This document shows, piece by piece, positions 1 to 8,850 of a stretch of 64,000 nucleotides of DNA. The notes under the pieces were generated by a model. The model saw nothing but the letters and a program-made list of their open reading frames with translations. It made no database searches and was not told the DNA's origin. Source of the DNA: Straminergon stramineum (Eukaryota > Streptophyta > Bryopsida > Hypnales > Calliergonaceae); contig OY987273.1 in the NCBI GenBank assembly GCA_963920665.1, positions 7,876,501 to 7,940,500 of the forward strand. Reading direction: 5' to 3'. Position 1 is the first letter of the stretch; the number at the start of each line of letters is the position of its first letter. A program made the translations under genes and the position numbers.

Positions 1-367
1 TCCCAATGAAGCTCATGAGGATACTCAATTCACGAAATTTTGGAAACTAACCATCATTTAAGTATCTTTGTAAAAGAAATGTGAAGAATAGCTAAGGGGA
101 AAAATCTCTAGATGGAATACAAATAAAACATAAAACTAAGTAGAAAAAAACGAATGCAATTCACAATGAGAATAAAAGTGCAATTACTTTACATTTCTTA
201 ACAAGTAACATGCAATTCACACTGGATGGAAAATGCAATTACTTACAATCTCATTAACAGTCATCTCTTTGTTAAAATCGAAGTAAAAGTGCAATTATTT
301 ACAATCTCATTATCAATATGTATTGAGGCCTATGTACAGTGTCAATGTTTTACATCAAAATTTACAA
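1..367. other. AT-rich flank with short degenerate repeats
   Basis: No gene is supported here. The stretch contains degenerate repeats of a unit resembling AAAAGTGCAATTACTTTACA, at about 140-200 and 230-310. It lies beyond the C-terminal end of the A chimeric gene on the minus strand and may be its 3' untranslated or terminal region. Confidence 0.4.
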
Positions 368-387
368 TAACGGGAGATCTCTTGATG
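368..387. repeat. single A-type palindrome
   Basis: A degenerate copy of the A palindrome (GGGAGATCTC core, right half decayed) lies just beyond the end of the FCP1-like exon. It extends the A motif set to the 3' side of this gene. Confidence 0.7.
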
Positions 388-407
388 AAGCCTCAAAAAA
401 ACAGGGA

Positions 408-1050
408 TCAACGCATGATCCCGATAATGATTGCAAAGCCCTCATTGAATAACGAGTGGACACCTTGTTGTCTACCAAAAAGTGGGTTATTCTTCACATA
501 CACTGGCACCTTCTCATTTGACTTAAAAAGACCATCAAGCCAAGGGATCAATTGCATCCGAAGGTAGTTGTCATTGAAATCACCATAGAAGGACTCAAGA
601 AAAACAGCATTGTGTGGATCATTCATGACATTCTTTACTGGACTGTCGTCAATTAGCAAAATGTTCTCTAGTGTCAATAAACCAGCAGCCCGCGCAATGA
701 TCGTAAGATCCTTTAGAAAGATTGGCTTATGGAGTGTAGTTGGGGCCCTGTACTTGGTCTTTGTGCACGCCTCTTGATCTAGACAAATTACATCTCCACG
801 ACCAAAGGAAGCATCTGCAAGGACAATGTCTAACAAGCCGTTCATGTTTCGGGGAGTCACATTGCTCCAGAATGCAACTTGCACTTTTCCATGCAACTAG
901 TTAAGGAAGGTCTTGACACCCAGCCGATGCTCAACATGAAGTTTATTATGGAAATACGACCTGTGAAGGATAACTCCATTAAAGTCCAGAACCACTGTAT
1001 AGTTTTAGTGAGGTACCTTTTTAGGTGTCCCCGGAATTGTCGTCAAAGGA
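408..1050 (-). CDS. FCP1-like (HAD) domain exon of A gene
   Basis: Read on the minus strand, this begins with NYTVVLDFNGVI, the HAD motif I position, in the DxNG form rather than DxDG. Then come VAFWSNVTPRN (motif II region), a lysine in LHKPIFLKDL, NILLIDDSPVKNV (the acidic motif), and a C-terminal stretch ending near NPLFGRQQ. This order matches the plant FCP1-homology proteins that carry DLNG instead of DxDG, and I recognise the fold with good confidence. The Asp-to-Asn change at the second motif I position makes classical phosphatase chemistry doubtful. One TAG at about 898 and one TAA near 1017 interrupt the frame. The same domain follows the methyltransferase-like region in the B gene, at 33584-34301. 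Confidence 0.8.
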
Positions 1051-1144
1051 CCAGGACAATCTGCAATACAGAATACCAGAGCAAAGTTAGACATAAGTCC
1101 ACTAACATCGGCATTCAATTGAAATCAAATCCGTGAAGATACGC

Positions 1145-1570
1145 AAGATGTCAACTCAAGCACCTTTGGTGTCGTCCTCTCCAGTCCGATTAACTTCTAC
1201 TTCATAAACCTTGGAAGGCGAAGTAGCCCCAGATTCAAAGATCTCCTCCTCTATTGCCTACAGTATACGGTCAAAGGCAATATCAACAATGCTTTGATAC
1301 ATAAAACTGGTGGCCTCCCACGCGGCTTGAATGTCATGATAAGATTTTCTTGTGGGATTGCGAGTAACACATGCATGGTGACTTGGCAAATCAACAAGAT
1401 CCTTAAACCTATTCCTTATAGAGAGTCTCTCTACGTAAGTTAATCCAACCTATGGAACAGCTATGAATGGATTCACCTTCATTGTGCTAACCTTCGGATT
1501 CATTTGCCTCACGTCTACTAGAGTATCCTTTAAAATGTTGGCAACGATTTTGGCGTCAGATGTTCCACCT
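1145..1570 (-). CDS. linker exon of A gene, unknown domain
   Basis: An open minus-strand frame of about 140 codons begins just after a CTCAG acceptor-like site that follows the palindrome array. It is broken only by two TAG codons, in contexts where Gln would fit. It contains DLVDLPSHHACVTRNPTRKS and a C-terminal acidic stretch, AIEEEIFESG. I recognise no family. It sits between the basic exon and the FCP1-like domain, the position of the 33225-33425 linker in the B gene. Confidence 0.5.
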
Positions 1571-1583
1571 TTGACCTGAGACA

Positions 1584-2181
1584 ACAGGAGATCTCTCGAT
1601 GCACCTCCATCTAACTAAATTGTCAACGTCACTAAGGGACGAAGACTCAAATCGTGAATCATACGCATCAAGAGATCTCTCGCTACAACCCCCCTTGCCT
1701 GCACCTTCTCTGTCCCCTCCAGATCGTGAATGTCGTATGGGTCCTTACGCATTGGGAGATCTCCCGTTGCACCACCCCCACCCCCCCGCCTGTGCCTTCT
1801 TTGTCCCCTCCAAATTGTGAATGTCATATGGGTCATTACCCATCCGGAGATCTTCTGATGCATCGACTCACACATGCGCCTCCACCATTTCTTCTCAATC
1901 GTGAGTAACATCTTGGAAATCTCCAGCTCCAACCCCCATCGCTTGCGCCTTCTTTGTCATCTTAAGACCGCTAATGTCTTCTGGGTCATTAGCCATCTGG
2001 AGATTTCTCGATGCTCCCACCCCCATTTGTGCCTCCTCTCGTTCTTGTCGATTAGGAGTAACCTCTCGATGAGGGTCCATCGAAAGATCTCCCAATGCAT
2101 CCCCTTGCATCAGAATTTTCTCTCCCTCTTCATGACCGGAAGTACCGTCTCGGTCAATATGCATCGAGAGATCTCCCATTG
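1584..2181. repeat. A palindrome tandem array, about 84 bp period
   Basis: Copies of the A palindrome start at 1584, 1666, 1750, 1841, (1915 degenerate), 1994, 2078 and 2162, so the spacing is close to 84 bp. The DNA between them is also partly repeated (CCTTCTxTGTCCCCTCC-like segments). The array lies in an intron of the A chimeric gene, between the basic exon and the linker exon. Short open frames across it are products of the repeat. Confidence 0.85.
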
Positions 2182-2650
2182 CATCGTCGCACGTCTCCTC
2201 TCATGGAAGTTCATCACATCCGTAGTGCACGTCAGTGTGGTAAGCGCTTGCACCACTTGCTCACTCGTAGGCTCCGGAATTGCAACAACAGCACGTTCCC
2301 CTGAACACATAAGAAGAATAGCCACCGCTTTGTTGGTTTCCGGAGTTAGTGGAGCGGCATCCTTAGCCCTAGTCTGCAGAGGGGAGGAGACATTCCGGCT
2401 GGGCTTCTTTCGACGCGGCATTAGAGCAGTGGATACACAGTCGGCACTGTCAGAATCACTTAGCTGGATATCCAGCCGTCGCGTGGTCCTGAACTCCGCC
2501 TAGTGACTTGACTTCCTCTTAAGCGGTTTCGTGTCCGACATCTTTCTCGCCTTCAGCGTACCCAACTTCTCCTTAGCAACCTGCTTTGCAGACCTCTTCT
2601 GTGAGGCACTTGGCATAGATGACGGTTTCAAGTCTCAGCTCGGTCGCAAT
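2182..2650 (-). CDS. highly basic exon of A gene, probable nuclear localisation
   Basis: The minus-strand frame encodes a Lys/Arg-rich segment including SQKRSAKQVAKEKLGTLKAR, then MSDTKPLKRKSS and MPRRKKPSRNVSS, followed by a less charged stretch. One TAG interrupts it. The composition suggests nuclear localisation and nucleic-acid contact. No family is recognised. It follows the acidic exon and precedes the palindrome array. Confidence 0.5.
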
Positions 2651-2736
2651 GGTTTTGCAGACTTCCCCTAGAAGGACAAAAATTCATTAGATCTTCTTAA
2701 GTAAGGGCGCTCAAAAATGGAAAAAGACAAACTGGC

Positions 2737-2756
2737 ATCAAGAGATCTCCCGATGG
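2737..2756. repeat. single A-type palindrome
   Basis: A near-complete A palindrome (CATCAAGAGATCTCCCGATG) lies at the end of the acidic coding segment of the A gene. Confidence 0.8.
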
Positions 2757-3090
2757 TTCCCTCCGACAATTGACCTTTCGGAGGACAGGTATGGTCGAGG
2801 ATGAGCATTCAGACTCTGTCTCCTTTGAACTGTGAGAGTTGCTTTTGTCGTCTTCATCAGAAACATCCACAACCTCGTTGTCTTTCTATGGTGGTGGAGG
2901 TTCTTGACGACCTTCATCTGTTGCATCTCCATAACCTATAGACTGCTCCATAGCGGAATCTTCTTCATCCTGTTCCATTTCCTCATCACCTTCTATGTGC
3001 AACTCGTTCCAAATTTGCCTTGCGACCAACTGTGCTTTCGACTATGTCTCGGAGTCATCAACAACTTTGAGTACCTTATTCGCCGTAGCC
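2757..3090 (-). CDS. acidic region exon of A gene
   Basis: After an acceptor-like CTGATAG near 3091, the minus-strand frame encodes an acidic stretch with EGDEEMEQDEEDSAMEQS and DVSDEDDKSNSHSSKETES. It has two in-frame TAG codons. Comparable acidic regions follow the methyltransferase-like exon in the B gene (about 32160-32230) and the C gene (about 61530-61580), which supports a shared architecture. The short intron 3091-3179 holds no palindrome. Confidence 0.6.
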
Positions 3091-3179
3091 TATCAGATTT
3101 GAACAAGCACAAGTTAGTGCGCTACCAAGACTCTAAAGAATACACTTTCACGCAAGAAGAATACGAATGACGACTTACC

Positions 3180-4535
3180 ATTCCAAGAAATGTGAACTCT
3201 TGACCACCGTTCACATTCACAATAACCATATTCTCAAAGATATGGCCAGAAAAAATTTCATGTGCTGCCAAGATAGAGAACCACAGCATAATAGGGCACC
3301 TATACAAAGTACTAACTTCCTCCATGTCCCGAGACAAATACATGGCTGGAATTTCTTGTGTGCCCGGGAAGAAGTTGTTGAAGCCACTCCTTGAGCCCTG
3401 GATTTGGTCATAGGCGAAGAAGAAGACAAGGAACGCATTGTAATTCGCACCGACAATGGGACGAGGGAAGCCATCCCCCACATTCGGAATGTTATTTATT
3501 ACATGCCAGTCCCAGATACGAGCCTTACACTCGTCCCGACACTTCTTTAAATGTGTGAGGACGTCGTGAAATCCAGCGGCATCCGTAATAAGAACCGCAA
3601 GCGATTGTGCTCTTACAATTTGTTGATTGGCGTCCCTGTATTCCAAGGCATCAAACAAGCACTTCAACTTGTGGTGCTCGAGTTATTTTGCACGTGCTCC
3701 AACAGATGTGACCTTAAAGAGAAACCAAAAATACATGTGGGTTTTCCCTTCACCATGCCATGCTTTCACGGAGGCGTCCGTAAGAATCTTCATAATGTCC
3801 CAGTTCTTCTCGTCCATGACTTTGCAGAGGTACTCATTTGCGAAATCCCGAGACATGGTAGCCTCATTTGTTTCTTCTACATGGTTGTTTATGAAGGACT
3901 CCCACATCCTTTTCACTGAATCTGGGCACTCGTCAGGGTCACATGTTTTGTTCAGTGCCCTCGTTTGCTCTTCCAACCATACCTTCCCAAGTTCCGTTGC
4001 CATGCTCTTATCCACCTACCACTCAACCTACTCCCGGGTTATTTTCTTCTCTGCCGCAAACTGATTCCCATTCTTGGGCAATGTATGGAATGTAGTCCAG
4101 CTTCTTGCTCGGAAGAGGATGCTACCTATAATGGCACATGAGCTCGTTCTTCATGGCCCTGACCTTCTTCTCTCGATTTGCTGCAACAATGAGAGGCATC
4201 AATGGTTGCCCAAAATCGTCCACATTGAGCACTGTCTTCTTCATACATACCATTGCATTCTCAACCTACTCCGCCAAATAGTTTATGTCCTCGTTGCAGA
4301 GTCCATACAAAGGCTTGTTGTCACTATAGTTGAGCAGTTTTCTTCTACTTTTCGATTTTGGACCATTCCCATTAGGAAGCTTTCCCATGAGGAAATCCTT
4401 ATCAATTTGGATCCACCGTTGCACATCTTCGTCATTCTCCATGAAGAAAAGAGGAATTCTCAAGTTTGGGTCAGGGTTCTTGAATCCCATGAATATTGTA
4501 GACATCACTGGATAGAACTCCTGCACATGAAAAAT
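3180..4535 (-). CDS. methyltransferase-like exon of A gene
   Basis: The exon is read after a TGTGCAG acceptor at about 4536 and ends at a GTAAGT donor at 3179. Its C-terminal part contains a Trp/Leu helix, then SG, then NMVIVNVNGGQEFTFLGM. This resembles the glycine-rich SAM-binding motif I of DNA methyltransferases and sits at the C-terminal end, as in beta-class enzymes. I see no DPPY-type catalytic motif; the nearest segment is WDWHVINNIPN, so activity is doubtful. There is a frameshift near 4080, several TAG stops and one TAA at about 3690. The C-terminal third aligns with the B gene near 31650-31745 and the C gene near 60640-60753. The methyltransferase identity rests on motif reading only and should be tested by profile search. 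Confidence 0.5.
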
Positions 4536-4889
4536 GTAACTATTAAAAATCAACGTCTTCGAAAACCTGTAGAGTACGTAAATCTGAACAGCATCGAGAA
4601 ATCTTCCGTTGGTTCACTTCTTGGGTTCAGGGAGTAACCAGCGCTCTATATCTCAATAACGTCATGTAAGGTGTTGTCCAAAATCTATCGGGAGATCTCC
4701 TAGTGATCGTCTAGTGCAAGCCCAAAGTGCGATGAATCAGAGGAATCCCAACTTCATCGAAGACGACTAGAAATCCGGAGGCATCCAAAGATCTTCTACT
4801 GGCTAGACATCGGGAGATCTCCCGATGGTTGAGCATAGGCAACAAAAAAAGAAGGGACAATGATTCGACATTTTGTGAGGGATGCTTAC
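4536..4889 (-). other. intron 1 of A gene carrying four A palindromes
   Basis: On the minus strand the exon ends with a GTAAGC donor at about 4889, and the next exon starts after TGTGCAG at 4536. Palindrome copies lie at about 4591-4610, 4685-4704, 4782-4801 and 4808-4827, the last perfect. The intron position matches intron 1 of the B gene (30285-30403) and the intron of the C gene near 59170-59410, each of which carries that element's own palindrome. Confidence 0.7.
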
Positions 4890-5407
4890 ATTGTACTTGG
4901 CGGAGTGCGTTTGACCTCCATACGTTGGCATCGGGCTGCCCATATCCTTCCACTTTATTCGAGTGTGCACAAGTTGCTAAGAGAAACTCTGCTCCTTCTG
5001 TTCTCCAACAATATTTTGGTTCAATGCCTTAGAGAGATGCATTATATCATTCTTCTTGGTGGAGTACAGTTCCCAGATCGGAATTATGTTGAATGTCGAG
5101 GCCAACTGCTTATCAGCTTCAAAGATATGTCTTGACTCAACGAACTCCCGGTGTGCTGACTGCCAATAATGTAGTAATGGAATTTGGCGGTTAGACTTTC
5201 ATTCTTTAGACACGAATCCCAGAATTCCACGACATTGTCCATTCCGTATGGTCCTCTCTTTAGAGATAGGATAGTAATGTATCGGTTTTCAAAATGATAG
5301 TCGTTATCAATGAGAATCCGATTCTTGATTCCCTTGAGGCATTGGGGCTCAATGCCTCTGTACACCAATACGTCAGGAAGAGCCTTGTAAAGGTTCTTGT
5401 AGTGTAC
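4890..5407 (-). CDS. ParB-like domain of A gene (QH signature)
   Basis: The minus-strand frame includes FHYYIIGSQHT at about 5150-5185, aligning with GQFYIINKQHSVEASK in B and GQFIIINGQHSVTTSK in C. The pattern resembles the ParB/sulfiredoxin or DGQHR signature (I-x-G-Q-H-x-x-x-A-x-K). A single-base frameshift follows directly at about 5148. In the shifted frame the text continues with IIPIWELYSTKKNDIMHLSK and KWKDMGSPMP, which align with the B segment ending MGWPKIP. One TAG lies near 4985. ParB-like domains joined to DNA methyltransferases are a known prokaryotic and phage combination, which makes this pairing suggestive. Confidence 0.6.
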
Positions 5408-6139
5408 TCACAGAAGTTCACCTTTCGCATTGGCGAGTGGCTTCTTCTCCCATTTGTACATTGGCCTGAATACTTGGTTGTACAGCTTGTTGATTTCTTT
5501 AATCTCATTAGGCTCGAGCTTCCCGACCTCAACATCCCTCATATTCACGGCACAATGCAATGTCATCTTTACAACCTTTGACTTCTTTTTTCCCTTGCCC
5601 TTACCCACTGGCTCCTCCACCACTTCATCTCCCAGTCCACTGACAATGGCTTTCCGCTTCTTTCCCTTCTTGTTGGGAGACAGCTTTGGAGGTGTGGGTG
5701 CAGTAGTTGGCTTCGGTTGTTGCTTGGTCTTGCCTAGAATGTCCCACTCATTCTTCATCTCCTGAGGAGTCCAGAAGTGGATTCTGTCTGGTTTCTCTAA
5801 AATCCCCTTCCGTGTAATACTCTCGCACATGTCAAGATCCATAGTGGCATAGTCTAGGATCAAACCATATTTCCTTTGCTCATTAGTCTTGGGAACCATT
5901 TCTTTGACAATAATGAGGACTATGGCATTATCCAAACCCTGTAGCTCTAAGATAGCTAACCCCTTTGTCATGTGACCTTTATCGCTGAAGGTAAGCTTCG
6001 GGCATATGATGATTGTTCCATCTTCCTCCTCAATCCACTCAAGGCCCCAAGATGAGACTTTCCAGTCGCATCAGAACACTACTCCTAGAAAGTTCTTGCC
6101 ATGATAGCGATACGAATACACCCAACTATCGCAAAACTT
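5408..6139 (-). CDS. N-terminal domain and lysine-rich patch of A gene
   Basis: The exon begins at about 6139 after a TTTTTCAAG acceptor-like site, so it is not the true N-terminus. It contains WGLEWIEEEDGTIIICPKLT, then a stretch ending KYGLILDYATMDLDMCES that aligns with B (YHFTIVLDSILIPFS) and C (HSIVINVNSYHRKFD). The second half is rich in Pro and Lys, with NKKGKKRKAIV and GKGKGKKKSK, and is probably nuclear. One TGA lies near 6073 and a TGA closes the frame at 5408, where homology continues into the ParB-like region. The domain is unassigned. Confidence 0.6.
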
Positions 6140-6263
6140 GAAAAATTTTATAAGTGAAAGGCTCGCAAAGAGTTCTTTTTTTATATTCATTATGCGCAAG
6201 AAGATAAAATTATATTAGATTGACTGGATCACGAGGAATCGAGTGTCAATTGAACACCTTCTA

Positions 6264-7175
6264 CATTGGGAGATCTCCCAATGATCCTCTATATTTTCTC
6301 GGTACTCGACTAGTGGTAATTCTATTTGGGAATTTATTCTATAGGAAACCGCACTAAGCTGTCGAATTAAATGAAGATATTGGGAGATCTGCCTTTGCAT
6401 TCACATTCGTGATAAATCGAAGTTGGCATCGCGAAATCTCCCGTTGCATTCACATCCTTCATAATTCAAAGTTGGCATCGAGAGATCTCCCGTTGCATTC
6501 ACATCCTTCATATTTCATAGCTGGCATCAGGAGATCTCCTGTTGCATTCACATCCTTCATAATTCAAAGCTAGCATCGGGAGATCTCCCATTGCAATCAC
6601 ATCCTTGATAAATCAAACCTGGCATCAAGAGATCTCTCGTCGCATGGACATCCCTCATAATTCAAAGCTGGCATTAGAAGATCTCTCGTTGTAGTGGCCT
6701 TCTTGATATATCACAATTGGCATCGGGAGATCTCCCGATGTATTGGTCTAGACCTGATGGGTAATCATGACCCTAAATTTGTTTCGCAGTCTTATGTAGC
6801 CTATGTGATGAGGAAGGAGTCATTCTAATTGTAGTGTTTTGCATCGGGAGATCTCCCAATGGTTTCTTTAGTTGTTCTTGTTTAAAAACTTTATACACTT
6901 GTTTCTTTGCTGATTTTTTATGTCGTGAGCTAAAACTGCTTGCAATCTATCAGGAGATCTCCCGATAATATTCATGTTCAGGGAGTTTCATCATAGACTC
7001 TTGCTTTTGTTTTTATCGGGAGATCTCCCGATGGTCTACTTGCCAAACAGTTGTTGGCAGGAGTTCGAATACTAGTCTCATAATGACGGTTTAGGGTTAT
7101 TTCTTGACAAAGTGATCTCGCAGTGACAATGTACTGCATTTTTTTAGTTGACTTTCATCGGGAGTTCTCCTGATG
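6264..7175. repeat. A palindrome cluster including a 48-49 bp tandem array
   Basis: About thirteen copies of the A palindrome lie here. Copies at about 6428, 6476, 6525, 6573, 6622, 6671 and 6721 repeat every 48-49 bp with the spacer GCATTCACATCCTTCATAAT and variants. Others are at 6264, 6377, 6842, 6948, 7014 and 7156 with irregular spacing. The copies at 6721-6740 and 7014-7033 are perfect or nearly so. The cluster lies upstream of the known exons of the A gene, probably in 5' introns or promoter-proximal DNA. Confidence 0.9.
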
Positions 7176-8000
7176 AATGATTATAGGGGAAATTTGACTA
7201 TTTCAAATTACACTGCATTACTAGGGACCTCATGGTTCGGTATTCCAAGGCATCGCAAACGGCATGTGATCGTGCACTTTTCTGCCTAATCCTCAACAAA
7301 CCAACTCCGACCTAATACATGAGCTTTGTTTGAATGCGTATGTCCAACTGATGGATCATACTATGAAGGAAATCCTGGAGCCATTTCCTTGCCAATACAT
7401 ATTACAAATGCAAATACCACGACGGAGGCAAGAACTTACGGGTTGGTCCAATCATGTGGGTTTTCAGGTAGTGGTGAGGATGTTGACATCAATATGTACT
7501 CTTCCCGTTGCTGCTCCAAATTTCATGCGGATGGCCGACACCCTCTTCTCCCATAATCAAATTTCACAATGAAACAAAGAGTCCTAGAGAGTGCAAATCC
7601 ATTTCATTGCGCAGAAAGTGACGAAGAATCTATAGAATTATAGTTAACCACCACAATGTGTATACTAACTCCAACAAAAACAAGTATATTCTTCTGTTTA
7701 AAATTTGTATATACTACGTGATAGCAACTTACTCTTGAATGGAATAAAACTGGAGGGACACGAATTCGCACCTGATATATTTAAACTACAAGGACATCTC
7801 TTGCATATTGGCCATGCATCCTCTAGTAGCACAAAATTGATGTTTTCTTTCAATCTCCAATATTGGCACAAAATACAATCACTCAACAGAAATAACTTTG
7901 CCTCCTACAATCAACAAGACAACATTGTCATAGCACTGTTGCTGTTGAAGCAAGACTAGTGCAATTGAAGACAATGCACCTTGGTATTCATGTTTCCCTA
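7176..8000. other. no confident gene; possible unresolved 5' exon of A gene
   Basis: This lies between the palindrome cluster and a GC-richer leader-like block. A minus-strand frame at about 7300-7560 reads partly like protein (SPLPENPHDWTNP) but has stops and no recognised homology to the B or C N-termini. Nothing else is supported. Confidence 0.25.
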
Positions 8001-8745
8001 ACAACAATGAAGTAGGTGCAATAGACCAAACACATGCAGCTTATCATGCTTTCCCTACTGTGGATTCAATGCATTTCAAGACTATCCGTAAACTCCTTGC
8101 ATACATAGTTATTACCATAGAGGACCTCACCCAACTTTCAACTCCCTCAATGTAGCCAAAAAATGTAATCAATGCTGCAAAGTAAGCTAGAAACGAAGAC
8201 AAGAAATCCGAACTTATAGTGATTGCGTATCTCCACTTCAACTTCCTCCCGATGAAGGCGCCTCCAAGTATCCTAGATCCAAGGCACGCAACAAATCCAA
8301 CTCCCGATATGAAGGCGCGAACAATTGCAACTAGCCACAACGCAAACGATTGGAACTAGCCAAGGTGCGAACAACAACAACTATACAAGGCAGTGCGACT
8401 ATCAACTCTCTTGTACGCTACGCGGCCGTACGTCAAGAGCTACTGAAGACACGGAAATGCACAACAAAAATCACTCCCAACACGGAAATGCAAAACTGAC
8501 ACATACGCATGGGAATGTAGGGAAGAGAGGAACAAGAGGAAGATGGAGGCCAAAACAAACTAGCTCCAATAGAGGAGAGGAGACCCACGCTACCAACTCT
8601 AGCGGGAGAAAAACGGATCGCACTAGAGTGCGAAATCAACGTGGAGCCCTCCACTCATGGCGTTGCCGATTGGGAGGGCAGACTGATAATCTGTGAGAAC
8701 AACTAGACCCCCAGTGGACAAGTCATGATGACTTCACCCATGGTA
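8001..8745 (-). promoter_or_regulatory. GC-richer leader-like segment upstream of A gene
   Basis: On the minus strand this block is richer in C and T and contains CTCTCC-type tracts, unlike the AT-rich DNA around it. It lies about 2 kb upstream of the A chimeric gene. Blocks of similar character lie before the B gene (25890-27300) and the C gene (55850-57000). I interpret it as a 5' untranslated or promoter region. No TATA box was assigned. Confidence 0.35.
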
Positions 8746-8747
8746 AG

Positions 8748-8850
8748 AATGAGTGGGGGGGGGGATTAATTTGTTACCCCTCCTTTGCAATTAGTAAGGG
8801 GGGCATTAGTGAGTTATCCCTTGCTTACAACTAGGAGGGGGGATTAATTC
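8748..8850. repeat. G-run repeats
   Basis: Three G-runs of six to ten or more bases recur in a degenerate unit of about 45 bp (AGTGGGGGG...ATTA, AGTAAGGGGGGCATTAGT, TAGGAGGGGGGATTAATT). They could form a G-quadruplex. No gene is present. Confidence 0.6.

Larger units (their letters stand above)
408..6139 (-). pseudogene. A element chimeric ParB-like / methyltransferase-like / FCP1-like gene
   Basis: This is a multi-exon minus-strand gene, read from about 6139 down to 408. The order is: N-terminal domain, lysine-rich patch, ParB-like domain with a GSQHT signature, methyltransferase-like exon, acidic region, very basic exon, a linker exon, and an FCP1-like phosphatase domain. The exons align by eye with the B gene (28833-35254) and partly with the C gene (57785-62030), with at least two matching intron positions. 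It is interrupted by in-frame stops, mostly TAG, and by single-base frameshifts near 5148 and 4080, so it is probably a decayed copy. Intron 1 and a later intron carry the A palindrome. Function is unknown. A nuclear DNA-binding or DNA-modifying accessory protein of a mobile element is my inference. Upstream exons beyond 6139 are likely but were not resolved. Confidence 0.75.

Noticed and set aside
1599..2503. Plus-strand frames opposite the A chimeric gene
   Set aside because: They lie over the 84 bp array and antisense to exons with recognisable homology on the minus strand.
3551..4637. Long plus-strand frames
   Set aside because: Antisense shadows of the methyltransferase-like exon of the A gene.
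4808..4827. A palindromes as simple restriction-site coincidences (AGATCT core)
   Set aside because: The conserved palindrome extends to 20 bp and recurs dozens of times; a six-base site alone would not explain it.
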